A DNA stretch of 64,000 bases. It comes from Prorocentrum cordatum (Eukaryota; Sar; Dinophyceae; Prorocentrales; Prorocentraceae). Location: positions 163,877 to 227,876 of the forward strand of contig CAUYUJ010014755.1 in assembly GCA_963575745.1 (NCBI GenBank). Reading direction: 5' to 3'. The notes under the pieces were generated by a model. It searched no databases. It had not been told where the DNA came from and was given only the letters and a program-made list of their open reading frames with translations. Position numbers and translations under genes: made by a program. This document shows positions 41,562 through 53,139 of this stretch, one piece after another (position 1 is the stretch's first letter; each line of letters starts with the position of its first letter).

Positions 41562-42189
41562 GTAGGAGGCCGATTACAGAGTTGATATATGCCAGAAGTG
41601 AAATGTTTGTTGGACATATAGGAACAATATATTTCTTGTAGGTTCAAGCAACAAATACCCCGCGACGTACCCAGCCCATTTGCACTGAATGACAAGAGGA
41701 ACTGGTTCGGAATAGTTTGGCTGATGACAGAAAAGGATCTGTCATTGGTTGTGCAAGCTATAAGCGCGCTGCGCGATTTACAGGACAGGTAAAAAGGACG
41801 ATGACTGAGGCCCCAGGCTCGAAGAGGAAATGGGCGCGGGAACGGGGGGCCAGAAAAGGACGGATGATGGACCGAAGCGGTAACGGTGAGACGCTGAAGT
41901 AGGAAGCGGACGGCAATATTGACGGCAGGACAATAAGAAAGAGGGCGGCTGTCATTTTCCAGTGGCGCGATGGACAAGCAGCGCGGCCCGCACCGTCTCG
42001 CTGTGTCGCTCCGAAAGATCAGCTCTTCATAGCCAGTGCAAGTCACGAGCGAGGCCGACCTCGCCCACCAGGTTCTCTGCTTCCGTCCTGCACCTGGCAG
42101 TGCGGGAGCTAAACCGTCGCACGCGCGCCGCCAGGGTCTCAGGACCCGCGGGGAAAGACATCAAGGCGAATCTAAAGCCGCGTAGGACG
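41562..42189. other. Unassigned
   Basis: Mostly unique sequence with no supported gene or repeat. Confidence 0.45.
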
Positions 42190-43060
42190 TCGTTATGCTG
42201 GACCCCCCAGCAGCCTCCGAAAATGGCGGCAGTTTCGCAGATCGCATATCCCCACGGATGGCGAGTATTGCGTCAGGTTTGCATGGTGCGTCTTGTTTCG
42301 CAGATCGCAGCCCCCGGGGGCAGCGAGGTCGAATTGAGGCTTGCGCGGGGTGTCACTCCGCCGGGCTCCCCAGCAGCCCTCGGAAGCGGCGATTGTTTCG
42401 CACATTGCACCTCCTCCCCCAGGGACGGCGAGGTCTAATGGTGGTCTGCTTGGGGCGTCACTCCGCGGACCCCGCGCCAACCGTCGAACGTGGCGACCGC
42501 TTCGCAGATCGCAGCCCCCATGGGATGGCGAGGTCGCGTGTGCGTGGGTCGTCGCTCCGCTGAGCCCCCCAGCAGCTTTCGAAATTGGCGACACGTTCGC
42601 AGATCGCAGCCCCCCGGGGTGGCGAGGTCCACTTGAGGTCTGCGTGGGGGTCCATACCGTTGGACCCCCCGTCAGCCTTCGACGTTGGTGACAGTTACGC
42701 AGATCTCCCACACCCCACAGGGGATGGCGAGGTCAAGTTTAAGTTTGCGTGGGGCGCTGGATCCCCCAACAATCTTTAACACGAACGACAATTATGCAAA
42801 TCTCAACCCCTCAAGAACAACGCAATCTAGTTGAAGCTTGCGTGGGGCGTCACTCCGTTGGACCCCCAAGCAGACTTCTAAAGTGGCGGCGGCAATTTCT
42901 CAGATCGCACCCCCCCCGAGGATGGCAACGTGTAATTAAGGTTTGCGCGGGGCGTCACTCCGTTGGACCCCCCAGCAGCCCTCGAACGTGGCGACAATTC
43001 CGCAGATCGCAACCTCCCAGGGATGGCGAGGATGCGCGGTGGCAAGCAAGTAGGAGGCAA
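42190..43060. repeat. Approximately 100-bp tandem repeat, 9 units
   Basis: Each unit has CGCAGATCGCAGCCCCC-like sequence (about 42235, 42298, 42398, 42503, 42597, 42698, 42797, 42898, 43001), GATGGCGAGGTC, TTTGCGTGGGGCGTCACTCC and GGACCCCCCAGCAGCC. On the minus strand it reads as DLRNCRHFRRLLGG-type repeats. Units are moderately diverged. Confidence 0.85.
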
Positions 43061-44194
43061 GGCGAAAGGCACGTAGGACACAGGTGAGCATGCAAGGCAG
43101 AGGTGGGAAAGGAGGAGGAGGAGAAAGAGGAGGAGGCGGAAGAAGAGGAGGAAGAGGACGAGGAATAATGAAAGGAAAGATGGTTGCGACCACAATGTTG
43201 TATCCCAAACCAGATCCCAGCGCGTGAGGGTTAAGACCGTTTCTGGCGTAAATCAATTGTGTTGCCGATCTATTCGGACGAAGGGGGGGACGTAGAGAGG
43301 ACGGGGCTGAGGGCAAGAGGAGGCGTTTGCAAGCAATTGGTGCGCCCGCGCCACATCCGAGATCCTGTCGAAAAAACGCAGACGTGGACCAGGGCGCGTG
43401 GGTCAGCGACGGGTCCCGTTTACATGCCACATCGGCGCGCTCCGCCGCGAAATCGGGCGGCACTAGCTTCACGTTTCGCCCTCAATCTATGTTAGCGTGC
43501 GCCCGATCCCCCCCGTCCGTTGCCATTGCGTGGACACTCGTTCTATTCGCAAAGAAAGAAGTTAGGACAATTTTGAGTCGCAGCGGCATGTCCCGACACC
43601 CGGCTCTCATCCACACAGCAAAGCGCGGCACGCAAACACCACCCCAGGGGGGACACGAAACAAATGCGGAAGCAGGACGTGGCCAGCGTCACCGTTGTGG
43701 CGACAGCGTCGTTCCATTGGACAGAGGCCTTGAGGCGATATGAGCCGAACGCACCAGCCAAAATACCACTCTCCAAAGGCACAAACGAGTCGGAGTGAAC
43801 AACCATATCTAACAGCATTGTGGACCCTCGTTACATAGTGTACGAGAAATTTGAATATCTCAAACCAGCACGATATCAGGGGAGGGAGGAGAGTAGTACT
43901 CATACTGTGTATTTGTGGACGGAGGGGAGGTGGGGATATGGGCACGAATGGAAGGCGGGATGGAGAGGGTGATGGGGGGTGATGGAAGAGAGACGAGCGG
44001 GTTGGATAGGAGGAGAGTGGAGAGGGGGGGAGGGAGAGCCCCCCCCCCCCTGCTGCCTCCATCCTGTCTCCTGCCCCTTCCTCCCCCGTCGCCGTCACTC
44101 CTCCCTCCTCCCCCGTCGCCGTCGCCTTCCTCTCTGTTTCGAGCAGGGATGCGGAGGCCCTGGCGCCTACGTGGTAGCCCCAGGCGGACGACCC

Positions 44195-44241
<47 letters not shown>

Positions 44242-44293
44242 GCGACGACGGCGACCTCGCCGGCGCCGGCGCCGGTATCGGCGGCGGCCGTAG
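43061..44293. other. Unassigned, with GGA and GAC tracts
   Basis: 43100-43160 is GGA-rich and 43950-44050 purine-rich. 44195-44245 is a (GAC)n run. Frames on either strand lack recognised domains. Confidence 0.45.
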
Positions 44294-44407
44294 GCCGAGC
44301 TCGCCGCCGCGCCGCAGTCCGCCGCTACGGCCGCAGCGGGCGTGGGGCCCCGTCTGGAGGCGCTGCGGCTGGAGGCCGCTGCGGGCGGACGTCGTCGTTG
44401 CGATAGC
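44294..44407 (+). CDS. Candidate exon, Ala/Glu/Leu-rich island (uncertain)
   Basis: After GGCGGCCGTAG the frame reads AELAAAPQSAATAAAGVGPR and then LEALRLEAAAGGRRRCDSPF before a stop. Like the islands at 18232 and 21440 it follows GAC-type repeats and an AG. Family unknown. Confidence 0.25.
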
Positions 44408-45392
44408 CCCTTTTGAGGACGGAGGGGTCATCGAGGGTGGAGGATCTCGGAGGCAGCGTCAGGAAGTTTGTAGGGTTTGTTGGAAGTGAGTGGTGCCCAT
44501 CGGCTGCGCCTCGTCGAGAGCGTTTTGGGAGTGTTGGGATCCTCCAGAACGGCCGCAGAGGTCCGAGTTATGGCCCCAAAGTTACGACGCGGAAGATCAG
44601 TCCACGTCGGCGACGTCGTTACGGCCAGGAGCAACGTCAGGGCGGGACAGGTTCCGGGGGATGCATCAGTTTGCAACGGCCTATTCCTCCCCGACTGGGG
44701 CGGGCCTTCTAGCCCACACTGCGATAGGCGGGCTTATTGCCGATCTATCGGCGATGTATCCTCGATTCCAGGTCGATGTTTTCCCTCTGAGCCGGTCCCC
44801 CACTATCGCTCCACCTCACATGGCAGCGACGGCGGCGGCGTCCTCGTCACGGCGGCGGCTGCAAGCCCTGAACCTCTCGAGTCTTGAAATATTCTACCTT
44901 TCTCGAGCTTCGAGGTTCGAAGATGTGTTACATTCTTCTTTTCTGGGCCACGGGTGGATTAGCCTCGAACTTCTGGCCAGAACGTTTCCCAGAACCTGTC
45001 CAGGATTAATTTTCGACCCTGGGACGCGCCGAGACGAAAATGACTGTCATCCTCGCGCTTGACATACTCGCGCCGAGACAAAAATCATCCTCGCGCCTTG
45101 CGCCTTGTCGCCTGGTCCAGGGATGTCCATGATCCAGGGGTTGGGTTTCTCCGAGCGGCTCATCCCGCTCACCAAATCTTAACCCCAGGTTTGATTCCGT
45201 TTGGCAGAATCTCGCACTCGACAGAGCCATGCTCTTTCTACTTGCCAATCGTCCTTGGCATTCGGCATGTTGATTGTTCTCACGATCGCCGACGTTAGCA
45301 TCACCGTCTATCTCGTCATCATGAGTTCGTGACTGTCCCATTCATGGCGGCTCAAGGCTATTGTACTAGAAGGCGACATCCACGCTCTAGTC
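44408..45392. other. Unassigned, upstream of the cytochrome b5-like frame
   Basis: 44738-44800 (a GATCTATCGGCGATGTATCC segment, then GATTCCAGGTCGATGTTTTC) resembles 49796-49860 and is a dispersed repeat. 45020-45110 repeats CGCGCCGAGACAAAAATCAT-like sequence twice. A frame near 45384-45470 (GFSPLIAAADYGIDRLFASE) could be an upstream exon, but this is unsupported. Confidence 0.4.
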
Positions 45393-46019
45393 ATGGTTTC
45401 TCGCCGCTTATTGCCGCCGCTGATTACGGCATCGACAGGTTGTTTGCCTCGGAGGAGAGATGAACGTTCGTCCAATCGGGGTGCATTCGTACACCCCTGG
45501 CAGTTGGTAATTTGTCGTGTGTCTCCTAGGCTGGAAAGCAGGAGTGCATGTTGTTGCCAGACTCCAGCAAGATGTGATAATATAAGTGTGGATAATAACC
45601 CGGTTCCGATCCCGCTGGTCCCTGAAGATCGCGCCTTCACGCTTGCCGAGTTACGCTCCAAAACTGGCGGCTCGGGCGGAGCCCCAATTTTTACATCGCT
45701 ACTTGGACGGGTCTACGACGTGTCAGTCGCTGCAGATCTCTTTGGTCATGGTGGCCCTTACCACCAATGGGCTGGCCATGATTGTACATTGAGTTTGGCC
45801 CTCATGTCTTTTGAGGAATGCCTGGTGGACCGTTTCTCGTATGACTTGGATGAGGCAGGAAAGCGAACTTTGGGCGAATGGATTGCGTATTTTGACGATC
45901 GTTACGGACGGCCACTGGGCGAATTGCGTGACAAGCGGCACCCTTTGAGTATTGACGATTTGCCGCGGCCGTCTCGAATCCCGTTCAGCAACAAGACGCA
46001 CATACGAGGCAGCGCTTGA
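45393..46019 (+). CDS. Cytochrome b5-like heme-binding (MAPR-type) protein
   Basis: Predicted heme (or steroid) binding protein of the membrane-associated progesterone receptor type. The frame is open from an ATG at 45393 to a TGA at 46017. Residues about 80-185 (45630-45947) hold the domain: AFTLAELRSKTGG, PIFTSLLGRVYDVSVAADLF, GHGGPYHQWAGHDCTLSLAL, then TLGEWIAYFDDRYGRPLGEL, which aligns with the conserved TLxxWxxxFxxKYxxVGxL ending of the family. By my alignment the Tyr that ligates heme iron in PGRMC1 (Tyr113, before the GPxGPY box) is Phe here (LFGHGGPY), so heme binding may differ. Residues 1-79 are not conserved and may include intron; the true exon start could lie between 45560 and 45625. 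No transmembrane segment is visible. Domain call firm, gene structure not. Confidence 0.75.
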   Translation: MVSRRLLPPLITASTGCLPRRRDERSSNRGAFVHPWQLVICRVSPRLESRSACCCQTPARCDNISVDNNPVPIPLVPEDRAFTLAELRSKTGGSGGAPIFTSLLGRVYDVSVAADLFGHGGPYHQWAGHDCTLSLALMSFEECLVDRFSYDLDEAGKRTLGEWIAYFDDRYGRPLGELRDKRHPLSIDDLPRPSRIPFSNKTHIRGSA

Positions 46020-47130
46020 TGTATGTGTGTGTCACATGTATATCGCACATGCGAGCTTCATCTGCGTCAAGTCGGCCATGCAATATTGCTGTTAAGCTGT
46101 CGTGTCCTGTATTGCGGAATGTGCACCGCGATGTTGTTGGCAGATGAGCCCCAAAAAGTTTATTCGTTACCAGAACGGCCGCGGTGATTCTATGTTGGTG
46201 CATTCTTTCAATTTGTATGATACCAATAGTATGGACCGTCCCCCTCCCCCCCAAGGCGCGGTACTCGAGGTCTGATGTCAGCAGAAGAAAGGTTGTGCAC
46301 ACCACCCCAGAATTTAGGCAATCAGATCGCCGCGTGTCTAAAATGAGACCTCTTCCCCAATCGACATCAACTGACCTCTTTCGCATTCCTCGATGCCCTG
46401 TCCGTCTCCGTACTCGCCAATTTTACCCTACTTGACCGTACCAAGCAACAAAAACACGGCAGTGCAGAAAATCAACCACCACCAGGGGTGCCACCTCCAA
46501 CGAGGAGATCAACGATGCCTTCTCGAGTTGGAGATAAAGGGGGTGTCGAGCGTGGAGGGGAGATCATACCATCAGCAAGTCCTCCCCTGATTCTTCGCGC
46601 TAGTGCTGGTGATGTCACTTCTCCTTGTTCCTGATTATTAGGCGGCAAAGCCCTCCCAGGCGTCCTTGCGTTCTATCGTGACGAGTGGCCTGCACCCCTC
46701 GACGTTCTCCCATCTCTTCGCCGCCGGCGGGACCGCCGAGCCTTGGCCGCATCACTTCCAGGACCAAGGTTAGGTTGACAGCTACTTCCCGCCGTGCAGG
46801 TTGGGACGCCCTGGAAACAAAAGTGCCAGTGCCACCTAGATGTTCAAATTTGACGGATCCGTCGACAGCGCGCAGGGAAGCGGCAGTTAAACGCCATTTT
46901 CGTGCAGCATAGCGCAGGGATGTGGCAGAGAATCGGCACGTTATTTGTTCTGGGGTGATCTTTGCGCTTAGGGTTTAGGTGCTTGTTCAAAGACGATGTG
47001 CTGGTATACGGCTCACACCATAAATCCGACATTGGACCTATTGAGCACCTGCCCGCTGGGTCGTGCAACGAAAATCCAAACGAACCCAGCTCGACCCCAA
47101 TAAGGGCAACGTTTCCCAAGCTGCATTGGT
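46020..47130. other. Unassigned, low in repeats
   Basis: Probably includes 3' flank of the cytochrome b5-like gene. No protein or RNA recognised. Confidence 0.5.
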
Positions 47131-47970
47131 CGGAATTGTTTTGCATGGAATTGTTTTTCTTGGTATCGCACTGAATTGCTTTGCTTGGCACTGGTTGGCC
47201 TTGCTTGGCATTGGTTGCCAGTGCTTGCCATTACTGGGCGTTGCTCGGCATTGCTGGGCATTGTTTGGCGTTGCTGCGCATTGCGTGGGCGAGTTGTTTG
47301 GCATTGCTCGGCGTTACTTGTCCTTGCGTTGGGTTTTATTGCCGTTGGTTGTCATTGTTGTGCGTTGGTTAGCTTTGCTCGGCACTGCTAGGCAGTGCTT
47401 GGTGTTGCTCAGTTTTGATTGGCGGTGCCTTGGGTTGCTTGTCATTGCTTGGCGTTGGTTAGCGTTGTCGTTGCCTGCCGTTGCTTGGCGTTGCTGGGCG
47501 TTTCTTGTCACCGCTTGGAATTGCTTGGCGCTGCTTGGAGTTACTTATCACTGCTTGGCGTTGCTTAGCGTTGCTGGGCGTTGCGTGGCAATACCTGGCC
47601 AAGAACCACCACTAAATATCAAGATCAAGCAAGCCCGAGGAGCGCCACTGTAAGCATTGCCTGGCGTTGATTGGCATTGTTGGGTGTTGCCGCGCATTGC
47701 TTGGTATTGCTCGCTGGTTCTTGGCCGTGCTTGGCAGTGCTTGCCATTACTGGGCGTTTCTTGGCATTACTGAGCTTTTCTGGGCATTGCCAGTCTTTCT
47801 TTGCTTGGCATTGCTTAGCCTTACGTCGCATTGCTTGGCATTGCTGGGCGTTGCCTGGCTCTCTTAGGCAGTGTTTGGCATTGCTTGGCGTTGGTTGGCG
47901 TTGCTGGGCATTGCTTGACATTGCTTTGGGTGGGTTGGCATTTCTCCGCATTGCTTGGCATTGCCCGGTC
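47131..47970. repeat. TTGCTTGGCA/GTTGCTGGGC minisatellite, two blocks
   Basis: 10-12-bp units TTGCTTGGCATTGCTGGGCG with many variants, in blocks of about 47131-47600 and 47650-47970. The separator and the right flank share ACCA-type endings with AATCAAGCAA/CCAAGCAAATCCGAGGAA-like pieces, so the blocks may be repeated with their flanks. Trp/Leu-rich frames are by-products. Confidence 0.85.
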
Positions 47971-48449
47971 GAGAATCACCATTGTAAAGGAACAAGACCA
48001 AGCAAATCCGAGGAATGCCACAAGACCGAGCAACCCACCCCGAGGAGCGCCACTGTTAGGGAACAAGGCCAAGGAATTCTGGGCAACCCCTTCCGTAAGG
48101 AAACAAGACCAAGAGGAACCCTAGGGAATCCGACAACGGTTTTAGTCGAAGCTGTGGCGACCGCCCACCACATCCGCAGTCTAAACGGGGCGCTGCTAGA
48201 CGAAAAGTGCACAAGCAGGTGCGAGACAGACGAGGGCGGTCACGGATTAAAAAAGGGAAAGGCTGTGATTTTTAGACCATGTAGGAACGTGAACAGTGAG
48301 GCGGCCTCGGGCTGCGGGAAGGAGTTGTGCGAGGCGGGAGAGCATCCAATTCGGCGGCAGAGTATTCCAAATCGCAGATGGACGTTGTAAACAGAGCATG
48401 CTGGCCAGCATGGGCCCCAAGCAGTGAGTGATCGCAGTGTGGAGGTGGA
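47971..48449. other. Short degenerate repeats, otherwise unassigned
   Basis: GGAACAAGACCAAG-like motifs recur at about 47988, 48058 and 48099, each near GAGGAA or GAGCGCCACTGTTAGGGAAC pieces. No gene. Confidence 0.5.
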
Positions 48450-48960
48450 GGCTATGCGGTGTAGGCCATGGATGTGACAACTATGTGGTGCAGCATACGT
48501 GCTGCAAACTATGTCGTATAATATATGCTACGAATTCAGAGTGAAAGCTATGCGGTGCAAGGCTTACGGTGCAAGCTATGTGATGCAAATTGGTGGTGCA
48601 AGCTACGTGGTTTAAGCTATGCCAGCGCGGGGCACCCACGCGGCAGCACGATGTGGCAACGTACAGAGTTCTCGGTGGACTCGTCCAATTACTTCAGGAG
48701 CGCAAGTGGGATCCCCTACGTGCACGTACTGTCTGTTCTACCGTGTTTGTGGGAGAATGTACTGGAGACGATACGGTAGACCATTAGGGACACCAGAAGA
48801 TGAGCACCACAAATAGAGGCACCACCACAAAGGGAGACCATACGGGAGACACCAGAAGGGAGACCATACGGCCATCAGGCCACCGATTCCGCAGCCAGGG
48901 GCGACCCCCCCCCCAGGAAGCCATACAGGAGACCATACGGGAGACCTTCGAGTCACCGAT
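48450..48960. repeat. Two short tandem repeats
   Basis: 48480-48620 has about 17-20-bp copies of AAGCTATGYGGTGCAA. 48770-48950 has GGGAGACCATACGG and GACACCAGAAG copies. Confidence 0.7.
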
Positions 48961-50009
48961 GTCTGGGAAAGGAGCCCAATACAGAACATGTACAGACAAG
49001 TTGATGAGGGAACATCATGGAGCGCCCTCGAAACAGGTCCGCCGCCGCCGGCCTGCGACACGGCACGGCCCTTCCCAGACATTCGATGTCTTTAGTTTTT
49101 CTACACGCGGTCCCCAGAGGTCTGGACCTTTTCGCTGGGGCCAGCTCTTCATCTCTGGTCGTCGTGAAGTCCTGAGGCCCCGCGAGAGCCCCCAGAGGCC
49201 GAACTTTGCGGAGCAAAACTGCGCTACGAGTTCCTCGAGAAGTTGGAGTTTGGGCTTGCTCGACTGCCAGCCAAGGAGGCAGGCCAGGCGGGGCCTGCCT
49301 AGCCTGTTTGTTTCCAATGTTTGCGTGGCTATGTAACTGGTCGGCGGCACGGCCTCCCGACGTCGACGCCGCCGCGTGGCCGCTGCGCCACAGCCGCCGG
49401 GGCGCCGGCCACTGCCGCCGATGGTCTTCCTCGCAAGGGCCGGGTCCGCTCCTGGACGCTACAGAACTTTCTCCGAGCGTTTTGGCACAATCAAGAGGCA
49501 ATGTTTGCATTTTTGTGGCGAGAACGGGCGTGACTGTGGGATGTGGGGGGCGTCGGTAACGTCATGATTCGCGCCGCCACCGTTTAAGGGTGCTTCAGAG
49601 TAGCTAATTTCCAGACGGCCTTGGCGAGAATCGCGACGTGGCCGCGGGGCGGGGAGGGGAGGGGGGAGGACCAGTCACTGGCGTTATCGCGAGTAGTCAA
49701 AAATTGAGTTCCCGAGGGCGCCGCGGCGCCTGAACTTTCTCGAGCCGCCGGATCTCAAGGATTCCCGATTTTTCCAGATCCGATTTTGTCCCGGCCGATC
49801 CGTCGGCGTTGTACCGCCGATTCCAGGTCAATTTTCCACCACCCCCCCCGCGAGCCGTTCCCCTAGTCGTGCTCCCTCTTTCTTCGGAGGTGCGCAGGGA
49901 GGGGGTCAGCCCACGGAAGAGTCCGGGAGCGAAACCAGCATCATGCTGACATTTCTTTTGTCCAACCAGGGACCGTCCAGAACGATTTTCACCCAGGGCC
50001 GTTTGCACC
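48961..50009. other. Mostly unassigned, one weak exon candidate
   Basis: At 49177-49297 a frame after TCCTGAG reads AELCGAKLRYEFLEKLEFGL and then ARLPAKEAGQAG. Its composition looks coding, but no family or donor is clear. 49796-49860 is the dispersed repeat shared with 44738-44800. Confidence 0.35.
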
Positions 50010-50130
50010 GACATTAGCGCTTAGATGCTCTGCGCATTGTCGCGCGTGAATGATCTTTTCTCCGCGCGGTGTGCCACGCAGTCTGCCCGCGTAAGCCGCG
50101 GCGCGAGGTCACGATGTCATCGTGCGTAAG
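50010..50130 (+). repeat. CGTAAG-type dispersed repeat, decayed copy
   Basis: CACCGACATTAGCGC, GTGCCACGCAGTCTGCCCGC, GTAAGCCGC, GAGGTCACGATGTCATCGTG, CGTAAGAAAT. Same order as 8340-8475 and 60583-60718. Confidence 0.6.
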
Positions 50131-50258
50131 AAATTCCTGTCGTCACTCATTTGCATGTGGCTCTAGTGCTCCATTGTTGTTACCCTCCCCGGGTCCCCGC
50201 GCCCTGCCGCGCGGCGTCTGTGGCGGCGCCGCCGCCGGCTTGCCGCCGCCCGTGCCAG

Positions 50259-50357
50259 GTCGAATCTTTGCGGCAGCAGGTTAACCAAGCCAGCAGAGAC
50301 TGCGCCCGCCGCTGTGCGGAAGCCGAGGCGTCGCCGGCAGCTCGCCTCCGCGTAGTA
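50259..50357 (+). CDS. Candidate exon, coiled-coil-like (uncertain)
   Basis: After CCGTGCCAG the frame reads VESLRQQVNQASRDCARRCA and then EAEASPAARLRVV. The heptad-like pattern suits a coiled coil. The family is unknown. The downstream flank (50340-50510) resembles 7140-7330, which also follows such an island; this favours a repeat-borne origin. Confidence 0.3.
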
Positions 50358-52090
50358 GGCTCGCGTCGCGAAACACATGAAGAAGGAAGGTGTTTAGCAA
50401 TGTTTTGGTTTGGGGAGGTTTGCGCCGGGCCACGGGACCGTCGAAAAGCGATTCACGATGGAGAGCCTGTCCCGAGGAAGGGGTCCAGACCTCCAGGGGC
50501 TACATTGCGACAGGAAAACCGAGCTCGATATTTCCGAAACACACTAGACAATGCAGGTAAATGCAGAAACCAAGCAAAGGTACCGCGTTCGCTCGAATCC
50601 AACGCATCATGCAACGCATTCCGCGCGTGTTCGGACCGGCCGTGTTGTATGATGTAGAGACCGTAGAAATCATGCGCGTGTCGATTGTCGGACTTTCGGT
50701 GGGATGTTTCTTTATTTAGTCACAATGGGGTTTTGGACCCAGCCGCGCGCCCATCTGCCTGGTACATGCAGTAATCCTGAGGCAAAAGGGTAGCGGGGGG
50801 GGCAACACATCTTGCAGAGGTAAGCAGGTTTTCGGTCAGGTTGGGGATTTCGTTCGCGACAGCTTCAAACTAGGACCCACCATAATACCCGCCAGAGAAG
50901 AATGGGGTATTGATTCCATGTTTGGGATCACAAGATCTTCCCGTAGGGGTAGATGTATAGATCGCCTGCGTTTGCGGGAGTGCGATCGAAAAGAGTGGTG
51001 AATTCTTGGTTGGCGAGCGCTCTGGCCAAGCGGACTCATGACGGTTCCGGTTCTGTATCACAGAGTTTGGGGCCCGCAAAAAATCACGACGTTGAAGTTT
51101 CGGGTCCGCCTGCTCATCAGCCTCCGCCACTGTCTTTTGCCTGCTGCGCTTGCATATTGATTCTTTCTGCCTCGCTCAGACAGGTCTCGTTCCGCCTCCA
51201 CTCCTCGAGCAAATAACAAGCCCCATCCCTAATAGCTAATGAAGACGTCACCTAACTGAGGCCCCCGTCTTCGCATCAGGGGTCATCAGTGCGGGTGGTT
51301 TGAATGTGGACACCCTGGTGGAATGACCCCCGATCCCTAGTGCTTTGAGCCTCTTAACTTAGGTCCGCTCGCATAGGGTTAGGTTTCTTTCCGTTGCTGA
51401 CCATCCATCTCCTACATGCCATCCTGCTCTCGCTGGCCTCCTGGGGCCCCGGCCCGCCTGCGTTGCCTTCGCACGGGCAGGCCCGTCGGACCGACGGTGC
51501 GCGGTCGGTCGCCTTCTCCCTCCGCCTCCTCGTCCTCCTCCTTCTCCTCCTCCTCCTCCTCGTTCCTCACCTGCTGTGCTTCCTCATTCTCATCTGCCGC
51601 TGCCGCTGTCTGGCTGCTGCACCTCGTCCGGATCATCCCCGATCTCTTCCCCTCCCTCGCTCCTTCCTACCTCGTCTTCCAGTCCTCAGCCTCGTCCTCG
51701 TAGTCGCCTCCTTCTCACATATTCTAGACCCTTCGCGTAAACCCACCAGTGCCCGCCTCGCCCGCCCGGGCGTTCGAGCGCATGGGCACGTCGGCATAAG
51801 GCCCGCCCCATCGTTCCACCTCTCCGTCCCTTCGCGTCTCTGATGTGGCCCCCCCCATTGGCAGACGCTTACTTCGGCTTCATCGCGGGCATAGTTTTCG
51901 GACCCGGTCTTTGCCCGCCCGGGCTCACCTCTACGTGGTGCTGTCGGCGGGAAGGTAAACGCCCCCCTCGCTGCATTTTGTCTGATGGCCGTGTTCAGTG
52001 GTACTTCACCTACTGGTGACGTGCAGCTGTCCATGTGCCTCAATTGCTCCGTGAGTGAGGGTTCTTGGTCTTCGCATGTGCATCCAGCGT
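50358..52090. other. Unassigned, with a short inverted repeat
   Basis: 51280-51336 carries GGGGTCATCAGTGCGGGTGG and, downstream, an imperfect inverse (CACCCTGGTGGAATGACCCC). 51430-51720 is CT-rich. The rest shows no gene or strong repeat. Confidence 0.45.
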
Positions 52091-52435
52091 TGGCTTTTGG
52101 CCCGATGGTAATTATCTCGGTTCACACTTGCGTCTCAGCGTTGGCTCATGGTCCGCTGGTAATTATCTCGTTTGGCCCCCCGAGTTCGCTTCGCCGTCTT
52201 TGGCACCGGTGCTCCCCGGCGTTGGCTTTGGCCCGCTGGCAAGTAGTTCCGGCCCGCTCTCCGGGCCCGTCCTTGGGGCCGCGGTCTGTGTGTTTATCTT
52301 CGCGCTCTCTGGCGCCCGTGCACTCCAGCGTCGGCTTTAAGCCCGCTGGCAATTATCTAGCGTGCCGCTGCGTGCATTCGCCAATTGCATTCCGGCGTTG
52401 GCTTTTGGCCCGCTGGCAATTATCTCGCGTGCCTT
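52091..52435 (+). repeat. GCGTTGGCTTTTGGCCCGCT repeat, 5 irregular units
   Basis: The roughly 37-bp core (GCGTTGGCTTTTGGCCCGCT, GGCAATTATCTCG) occurs at about 52091, 52139, 52220, 52330 and 52396. Spacers are 48-110 bp and share GCGTGC and CCGTCCTTGG pieces. Confidence 0.8.
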
Positions 52436-52639
52436 CCCATGCTCGATACGACCCGTTCTCTGGAATCGTCCTTGGAGCCGCAGATCGAAAAAATAAACCT
52501 ACCAGTCCATCTAGAAACGATGTCGAGGCGAGTTGTCCTGATCAGGAACGAGGGGGAGAATGGATGAGGGAGAAGGAAATATGAGGATCCGGCGGATGAG
52601 GAACAGGAAGGGGAAGAGGAGGAAGGGAAGGCCAGATGT

Positions 52640-53100
52640 CTCTTGGATGCTTCTCGGAGTCTCTTCGGACGCCATTTGAGAGTGTCCTGTAGGCCGATTG
52701 GGGCGTCTTGGGGACCTCTTGGCGGTCTTGGGGTTTTCTTGAAGCGTCTTGGGTGCCTCGGGGGAGCTTCGTGGGGCCTCTGCGGGGTATATAAGGGGGC
52801 CTCTGGGGGGCATCCTGGAAGCATTTTGGGTGCTTTGAGGCCTCCTGGGCGCCTCTTGGGGCACTCTTGGGAGCCTCGCGGGCCATCTGGGGGCCATCTT
52901 GGATGTGGTCGAACAAACAAAGGGGGGTACTTGATTACGCCCCCCCCCTCCCGAGGCCAAAATGGATCCCAAACCGTGGTAAAATCATTGACTTTGGCCT
53001 TTTCGCTGATGCCATATTGGACGCCCCAGCGACTCGCGAAACGCCCCGTCCAGTTCCAGGGGCAGGGGGTAAGGAGAGGGGTCAAGACACCCTCCTAGAT
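52640..53100 (+). repeat. Block M, copy 2 (minisatellite plus two pieces)
   Basis: A CTTGGGGCCTCTTGG-like minisatellite (to about 52900), then CGAGGCCAAAATGGATCCCA with GGTAAAATCATTGA (52957-52995), then CGTCCAGTTCCAGGGGCAGG. Order matches 36300-36960. Confidence 0.65.
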
Positions 53101-53139
53101 AGCAAGCCGTCTAGCTTACTCCTGCCCGCCCTCCCAACA

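Noticed and set aside
41246-42046. 266-codon minus-strand frame
   Set aside because: Partly antisense to dispersed repeat P and to the 41466 candidate exon; no recognisable domain.
50870-51080. Possible rRNA fragment
   Set aside because: Looked for conserved small- and large-subunit rRNA segments; none matched over a useful length.
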